Assembly: GCA_038244055.1 (NCBI GenBank)
Contig: JBBRTW010000249.1
Coordinates: forward strand, 1 to 10,365
DNA: 10,365 nt
Source: DASPKW01 sp038244055
GTDB lineage: Bacteria; Planctomycetota; Phycisphaerae; Tepidisphaerales; Tepidisphaeraceae
Direction: 5' to 3'
Part shown: one piece after another, positions 5,976 to 10,365 of the stretch
How positions within the stretch are numbered: the first letter of the stretch is position 1
How the letters are laid out: each line of letters begins with the position of its first letter
Made by a program: the position numbers and the translations under genes
The notes under the pieces: generated by a model
The model's database searches: none
What the model saw: only the letters and a program-made list of their open reading frames with translations
Told to the model about the DNA's origin: nothing

Positions 5976-8573
5976 ATGTCATTGCTTCGACGAGTTGCGG
6001 CGGTTGGGATTTTGCTTGCTTGCACATCCGTGATCCGCGCTGAGCCTTCGGCGTGGATGAGTCCAGCCGCCCCCGGCGCAACCTACCCCGCCGGCGAGGC
6101 CGATCGCCAGTTCACCACTCTCACCTTCGACCTCGCCCACCGCGATCGCTTCGCCAAATTCGCCACCGAGACCCTCCGCCCCGACTCGCTCATCCTCGAT
6201 ACCGACCGCGATCCCCTCGATGTCGTCCTCCGCCGCACCCAGGCTCTGTCGGCCAACCTTGCCCAAAGTGCCGGCGCGTCCGCCCGTGCGGCCGCGACGA
6301 AGATCGCCGACCTCGCCAATCAGCTTTCCGCCCTCAAAGCCCAAGCCGACAAAACCGCCCTGACCGATCTCCCCGCCCGGCGCGCCCTCTTCGATCAAAC
6401 CCTCCACCTCCGCCGGAAAATCGCCTTCGCCAACCCGCTGCTCGATTTCAAGGAGCTGGTCTTCCTCAAGCGTCATATGGCCGTCTACAACCACATGTGC
6501 GACCAGTATTACGGCATCGCCCAGCGCCCCGGCGGCGGGCTGTTCGTTCTCTCCGATCCATTCGGCGATAAACCCGCGCTTCGCGATGTGCTGGAATCGT
6601 CCACCGTTGCCAATGGCCGGCTCAAAGGCGAAAAACTCTCCGGCGGCCCGCGCCGCACCTGGGATGTCACCTACGATGGCATGGGCAATGTCCGCGGCGA
6701 CGAAACCACCGGCGGCTCCTTCCTCTCGCCCGATCTTTCTTTCGACGGCAAATCCCTCGCCTTCGCCTACGTCGAAATCACCGGCCAGCGCTCCCACGTC
6801 GCCCACACCGATCCCTCGCGCGGCCACTGGCCCGAGACGCGCTCCTACCACGTCTTCAAGGCCGGCCTCGATGGCAGCAACCTCACCATGCTCACCGATG
6901 GAACCTGGAACGATTTCGACCCCTGCTTCCTCCCCAGCGGCCGGCTCGCCTTCATCTCCGAGCGCCGCGGCGGCTACCTCCGCTGCGGGCGCGTCTGCCC
7001 GACCTACACCCTCTTCGATATGGCCACGGATGGGGCCGATATCCGCTGTCTCTCCTATCACGAGACCAACGAATGGCATCCTTCGGTCACCAATGACGGC
7101 ATGATCGCCTGGACCCGCTGGGATTACGTCGATCGCCATGGATGCACGGCGCACCTCCCCTGGCTGACTTCGCCCGATGGCCGGGACCCGCGCTCGATTC
7201 ACGGCAATTTTGCCATCCGCGGCAAGCGCCCCGATATGGAGCTGGATATTCGCGCCATCCCCGGCTCGGCCAAGTTCGTCGCCACAGCCGCCCCGCATCA
7301 TGCCCAGGAAATGGGCTCGCTGATCATCTTCGATCCGCGCGTCAACGATGATGATGCGATGGGCCCGGTGCGCCGCGTGACGCCCGATGTCGGCTTCCCC
7401 GAGAGCCAGGGCGGCGCGCAGGCCTACGGCAGCGCCTGGCCGCTTTCCGAGGATTATTTCCTCTGCGCCTACGAGCCGGTCGAGGCCATCAAGCCCGCCC
7501 CCGGCCGAAAGGGCATGGCCGAAAGCCCCGCCTACGGTTTGTATCTCGTCGATTCTTTCGGCAACAAAGAGCTGATCTACCGCGATCCCGATATCGCCTG
7601 CCACAACCCGATCCCCGTCAAGGCGCGCCTGACTCCCCCGGTCATCCCCGATCGCTCCGAGCCTCTGGCCGCCGACAAATCGGGCGAGGCCACCGTCTCC
7701 GTGATGAACGTCTACAACAGCCAGACACCCTGGCCCACCGGCACCAAAATCACCGGCCTGCGCGTGTATCAGGTCTTGCCGCTGTCGATCGCCTCGGCCG
7801 CCATCAAGCATGGCACCGGCATCCAGATTCCCCAGGGCCACGATTCGGTCAACATCGCGCGCGAAGTCCTCGGCACGGTCCCCGTGGAGGCCGATGGCAG
7901 CGCTTATTTCACGGTGCCCGCGCGCAAGGAGCTTTTCTTCCAGGCCATCTATGACAAGGGCCTGGCCGTGACCTCCATGCGCTCGGCGACGCAGTTCCAG
8001 CCCGGCGAGCGCGCCAGTTGCCAGGGCTGCCACGAAGACCGCCATCAAACCCCGGCCGCCTCGCTCACCGCGCCCCTGGCCATGCGCCGCGAGCCCTCCA
8101 AGCTCACCGGCGATGTCGATGGCACCAAGCCCTTCAGCTACCCGCGCCTGGTGCAGCCGGTGCTCAACCGCTACTGCGTCGATTGCCACGCCAAGCCGGA
8201 GAACAAGGCCCCCCGCCTCGATAGCGGCATCGTCAGCTCCTCCATCGCCATCAAGGGCAGCTACATGAACCCGGTGACGAAATACTTCGCCTCCTACATG
8301 AGCCTGACGCCCAAGTTTGGTTTCTACAACTACGGCGGCAAAACCGCGGCCGACCCCAAATGGTACAGAACCACCCCCGGCGAATTCGGCGCGCGGGCTT
8401 CCAAGCTCTACGCGCTCTTGGAGAAGGGCCACTACGATGTGAAACTCCCGCCCGAAGACCTGCGGCGAATTACGCTGTGGCTGGATTCATGCTCGCCGTT
8501 TTATGGTGTCTATGAGCCGGAGGGGGGCGAGGCGCAGTTGCGTGGAGAAGTAGCGCGGCCAACGTTGGAGTGA
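5976..8573 (+). CDS. Exported HzsA-like dihaem protein (hydrazine synthase alpha-subunit-related)
   Basis: The 865-residue protein starts at an ATG with GAGG seven bases upstream. Residues 1 to about 22 are a signal peptide (cleavage likely after VIRA), so it is expected in the periplasm or beyond. Segments at about 249-268 (FLSPDLSFDGKSLAFAY), 312-330 and 366-387 are beta-propeller blades of the WD40-like/PD40 type. A middle domain follows (MNVYNSQTPWPTGTKITGLRV from 577), leading to the first haem motif CQGCH (682-686) within QFQPGERASCQGCHEDR. The second, CVDCH (734-738), is in a C-terminal cytochrome-like domain that ends ASKLYALLEKGHYDVKLPPE. This order follows the anammox HzsA subunit, where the protein makes hydrazine with HzsB and HzsC. 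No partner genes are in the window, so I do not assign that activity: many non-anammox planctomycetes carry such relatives of unknown role. Residue 690, four after the first motif's histidine, is His; see findings. Confidence 0.85.
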   Translation: MSLLRRVAAVGILLACTSVIRAEPSAWMSPAAPGATYPAGEADRQFTTLTFDLAHRDRFAKFATETLRPDSLILDTDRDPLDVVLRRTQALSANLAQSAGASARAAATKIADLANQLSALKAQADKTALTDLPARRALFDQTLHLRRKIAFANPLLDFKELVFLKRHMAVYNHMCDQYYGIAQRPGGGLFVLSDPFGDKPALRDVLESSTVANGRLKGEKLSGGPRRTWDVTYDGMGNVRGDETTGGSFLSPDLSFDGKSLAFAYVEITGQRSHVAHTDPSRGHWPETRSYHVFKAGLDGSNLTMLTDGTWNDFDPCFLPSGRLAFISERRGGYLRCGRVCPTYTLFDMATDGADIRCLSYHETNEWHPSVTNDGMIAWTRWDYVDRHGCTAHLPWLTSPDGRDPRSIHGNFAIRGKRPDMELDIRAIPGSAKFVATAAPHHAQEMGSLIIFDPRVNDDDAMGPVRRVTPDVGFPESQGGAQAYGSAWPLSEDYFLCAYEPVEAIKPAPGRKGMAESPAYGLYLVDSFGNKELIYRDPDIACHNPIPVKARLTPPVIPDRSEPLAADKSGEATVSVMNVYNSQTPWPTGTKITGLRVYQVLPLSIASAAIKHGTGIQIPQGHDSVNIAREVLGTVPVEADGSAYFTVPARKELFFQAIYDKGLAVTSMRSATQFQPGERASCQGCHEDRHQTPAASLTAPLAMRREPSKLTGDVDGTKPFSYPRLVQPVLNRYCVDCHAKPENKAPRLDSGIVSSSIAIKGSYMNPVTKYFASYMSLTPKFGFYNYGGKTAADPKWYRTTPGEFGARASKLYALLEKGHYDVKLPPEDLRRITLWLDSCSPFYGVYEPEGGEAQLRGEVARPTLE

Positions 8574-8581
8574 GGGCGGGG

Positions 8582-8610
8582 ATGAAACATGAAGACATGA
8601 AACATGAAAG
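8582..8610. repeat. Four-unit ATGAAAC-type tandem array
   Basis: ATGAAAC, ATGAAGAC, ATGAAAC and ATGAAAG follow one another at 8582-8610; three units are seven bases and one is eight. It lies just after the stop of the HzsA-like gene at 8573. Like the array at 731 it is an intergenic heptamer microsatellite, with a different unit. Confidence 0.65.
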
Positions 8611-8615
8611 CGTAG

Positions 8616-8635
8616 CTCGACATTCCGGTGTCGAG
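8616..8635 (+). repeat. Perfect 7-bp inverted repeat after the HzsA-like gene
   Basis: CTCGACA and TGTCGAG pair exactly around a six-base loop (TTCCGG). It lies 42 bases after the stop at 8573 and could end or protect that transcript, but no T run follows. A related CATTC-GGTGTCG sequence recurs just downstream (about 8645-8657), which suggests a REP-like element. Confidence 0.5.
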
Positions 8636-8703
8636 ACGGGCGCGTCATTCGGTGTCGGAATTGATGTCGATCGAGCCTCTTACCAGATCATCGCGCATCC
8701 AGC

Positions 8704-8720
8704 AGGAGGTTGATCGATTG
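8704..8720 (+). promoter_or_regulatory. Strong Shine-Dalgarno that favours a TTG start
   Basis: AGGAGG at 8704-8709 is the best ribosome binding site near this gene. It is eight bases before an in-frame TTG at 8718 and 17 bases before the ATG at 8727. The spacing favours TTG. Confidence 0.6.
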
Positions 8721-10076
8721 ATTCATATGTCGCGAAAGCTGCTCCGGTCGATTTCCGCCGTTCTGCTCGTCGCGATCGTGGTCGCGTTCGCGTGGCGCAC
8801 GTTTCTGCATTGGGGCCAGCGGATGTGGGATTACGGCCTGGCGTACAACGAATCGCAGCAGTGGATCGACGGCCGATCTCCCTACGACGTCGACGAACTG
8901 GCCGCCCGCTGGGCGCGGCAGCCCCACCCGTCGGGCGTGGCCGACACGCTTCCCTTCGAGACAACGAACCTGCTCCCCTCGACGCTGGTGATGATCGCGC
9001 CGCTGGCGTTGCTGCCGCCGCCCCCGTCGTTTGCGCTGTGGCTGGTGATCCATTCGATCCTGATCGCCGGGATGATCGTCGCCCTGGTCTGGCTGGCCGA
9101 CGTGCCCTGGCTCGGCTGGCGGAGTCTGCTTATCGGCGCGGGCGTGCTGATGGGCGGGCCGCTGCGCGGGGGTATTCAAAGCGGGCAGTACGCCGTCCCC
9201 GCGATCGCGCTGCTCATCATCGCATCGTGCCTGCTGGCGCGGCAGCGGGCGACATGGCTCGCCGGCGTGCTGCTGGCGCTGGGCTGCGCCTTCAAGCCGC
9301 AACTGGGCCTGCCGTTTGTCGCCTACTGGGCATGGCGCAGGCAGTGGCGCGCGGCGATCATCGGAGGGGCGCTTTTCGCGCTCATCACGATCGTGGGGAT
9401 CGCGCGGCTCGAACTCGCCGGCACGCACTGGTACTCGCCATGGAAGGATTCAGTCGCCCGAACCGCCGCGCCCGGCGGGGCCCTCGATTTCACCAGCGCC
9501 CACTATCAGTTTGATCAGCTTCTGAACCTGCAAATGCCCGTGCATGCCGTCTTCCCCAGCCGGCCGGTAGCGCACGCGGTGGCGCTGGGCGTGGCGGGCG
9601 CGATGGCGCTGCTGCTGCTGGTCCTGTCGCGGCCCGGACGATCCCGCCCCGGGCGATCGCGCTTCGATGAACTGGCGGGGCTGGGCTGTCTGAGCGTGAT
9701 CGTGCTGCTGCCGGTCTATCACCGCTACTACGACGGCGCGATCGTCGCCCTGGCGCTGGCGCTGGTGCTCCGGGATATCCGATGGGGGCGCCCGGTGGCG
9801 AGATGGGTGGCCGTGGCGGTGCTGGCGACGCTGCTTCTCCCGGTGACCCCGGCCTCAAACCTCGCCGAACGCGGCCAGATTCCCCCATCCCTCCAGTCGA
9901 CCTGGGCCTGGCGCGCCCTGGCCCGGCCGGCGCACGCATGGCTGATGCCCATCCTCGCCGCCGCGCTGCTGTGGACGGAGTGGAATAAGGGTCGGGAGAA
10001 GGTGAAACAAATGGTGGCCGAACCAGGGAAAGCGAGGCGCCAACAAACCGTTGCCGCCGCGGTGACAGTGTCATGA
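8718..10076 (+). CDS. GT87-like integral-membrane glycosyltransferase (DUF2029-type, GT-C fold)
   Basis: With the TTG start the product has 452 residues and about ten membrane helices. Family features: a first external loop with WDYGLAYNESQQWIDGRSPY (Asp38 is the natural candidate for the GT-C catalytic aspartate), NLLPSTLVMIAPLALLP, a GQY motif at 156-158, and KPQ at 193-195. These match GT87 (the PimE/DUF2029 group), which moves a sugar from a polyprenyl-phosphate carrier to an acceptor outside the cytoplasmic membrane. The acceptor here cannot be told. Alternative starts are ATG 8727, ATG 8664 and GTG 8628; the last two fall outside the strong Shine-Dalgarno, and GTG 8628 sits inside a hairpin. 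The C-terminal 35 residues are polar and cytoplasmic. The gene follows the HzsA-like gene by about 144 bases, so co-transcription is possible but unproven. It is convergent with the gene ending at 10089. Confidence 0.83.
   Translation: MIHMSRKLLRSISAVLLVAIVVAFAWRTFLHWGQRMWDYGLAYNESQQWIDGRSPYDVDELAARWARQPHPSGVADTLPFETTNLLPSTLVMIAPLALLPPPPSFALWLVIHSILIAGMIVALVWLADVPWLGWRSLLIGAGVLMGGPLRGGIQSGQYAVPAIALLIIASCLLARQRATWLAGVLLALGCAFKPQLGLPFVAYWAWRRQWRAAIIGGALFALITIVGIARLELAGTHWYSPWKDSVARTAAPGGALDFTSAHYQFDQLLNLQMPVHAVFPSRPVAHAVALGVAGAMALLLLVLSRPGRSRPGRSRFDELAGLGCLSVIVLLPVYHRYYDGAIVALALALVLRDIRWGRPVARWVAVAVLATLLLPVTPASNLAERGQIPPSLQSTWAWRALARPAHAWLMPILAAALLWTEWNKGREKVKQMVAEPGKARRQQTVAAAVTVS
9630..9659 (+). 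repeat. In-frame 15-bp tandem duplication in the glycosyltransferase gene
   Basis: Two adjacent 15-base units differ at a few third positions and code RPGRS twice (residues about 305-314). They lie in a basic loop between membrane helices, presumably cytoplasmic. This is a likely recent slippage duplication that keeps the frame. Confidence 0.7.
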
Positions 10077-10088
10077 GGCATGATTGCC

Positions 10089-10365
10089 CTACAACACCCC
10101 CGCCTCCGGCACCGCGATCTCCGTCATTAACCAATCCGGCTGCCGGGAGATTTCCCACGCATCGCCCGCATTCACGGAGTCGGGCATCCCCAGATAGAGC
10201 GTGTACGCATCGGCATTGCCCACCGAACTCGGCGCGATTCCATTGATCGTAATCGAATCATCCGCCCCGCTGCCGGACACTTCCACCGGCTGATCGAAGA
10301 CCAGGTTGACGGTGTTCCCGCTGAACGCCGTCGACACCACCGTGGGCGGCCCGGGGGGTGGGGGA
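10089..10365 (-). CDS. C-terminal end of a probable secreted/surface Ig-like protein (partial)
   Basis: The frame is open from the right edge to a TAG at 10091-10089, giving at least 91 residues; the N-terminus is outside. Visible sequence begins with a proline-rich linker (SPTPGPP), then TVVSTAFSGNTVNLVFDQPVEVSG, DDSITINGIAPSSVG, AYTLYLG and AWEISRQPDWL. This pattern (an N-x-V-x-L-x-F-[DS]-x-P-V strand, then an I-x-[IV]-N-G strand) resembles a SbsA/Big-type Ig-like fold, common in secreted planctomycete proteins. The open frame suggests a GTG start at 10340, but the sequence continues without a stop past it, so I read a longer protein. It ends 12 bases from the glycosyltransferase stop, tail to tail, with no clear terminator. 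The fold is likely; the function is unknown. Confidence 0.6.
   Translation of the reverse strand, partial: PPPPGPPTVVSTAFSGNTVNLVFDQPVEVSGSGADDSITINGIAPSSVGNADAYTLYLGMPDSVNAGDAWEISRQPDWLMTEIAVPEAGVL

Noticed and set aside
5979..8432. 817-codon open frame antisense to almost the whole HzsA-like gene
   Set aside because: It mirrors the codon bias of the GC-rich sense gene, gives a low-complexity Gly/Ala/Glu-rich protein with no family, and the sense gene has clear domains.
8688..9428. 246-codon minus-strand frame inside the glycosyltransferase gene
   Set aside because: Arg/Gln/His-rich low-complexity product, typical of an antisense shadow in GC-rich DNA.
5976..10076. Anammox hydrazine synthase operon
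   Set aside because: Only an HzsA relative is present; the next gene is a GT87-like glycosyltransferase, not hzsB or hzsC, and such HzsA relatives are widespread in non-anammox planctomycetes.

Overview
The window looks like chromosomal DNA of a planctomycete, possibly of the class Phycisphaerae. This rests on gene content: an HzsA-like dihaem protein, a secreted caspase/legumain-fold hydrolase, a GT87-type glycosyltransferase, many small unnamed membrane proteins, and GC-rich coding sequence. It is a judgement from protein families, not from a marker gene. I found no rRNA, tRNA or CRISPR array.

Left part (1-1522): a secreted caspase-like hydrolase runs off the left edge on the minus strand. 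It is divergent from a DUF2461 gene on the plus strand, and a four-unit heptamer array sits just upstream of the DUF2461 start.

Middle block (1594-5572, all minus strand): five poorly characterised genes. They are a membrane zinc-ribbon/TPR protein, three small membrane proteins, and a membrane protein with a DUF6585-like C-terminal domain. The part up to about 5000 is less GC-rich than the genes to its right. A degenerate repeat (GGGCATGCGTG at its clearest) lies 40-63 bases upstream of each of the three small membrane-protein starts. The block also holds a decayed IS66-type accessory transposase fragment. Together this suggests a remodelled accessory region.

Right part (5573-10365): a 403-base divergent intergenic region leads to a large plus-strand gene for an exported HzsA-like protein with two CXXCH haem motifs. 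No partner hydrazine synthase subunits are present in the window. After a small heptamer array and a perfect hairpin comes a GT87-like integral-membrane glycosyltransferase, whose best start appears to be TTG. It converges, with a 12-base gap, on the C-terminal end of a probable secreted or surface Ig-like protein that enters from the right edge.

The genes do not form one obvious pathway. The most interesting items are the HzsA-like protein without partners, the repeat-flanked membrane-protein block, and the zinc-ribbon/TPR architecture.
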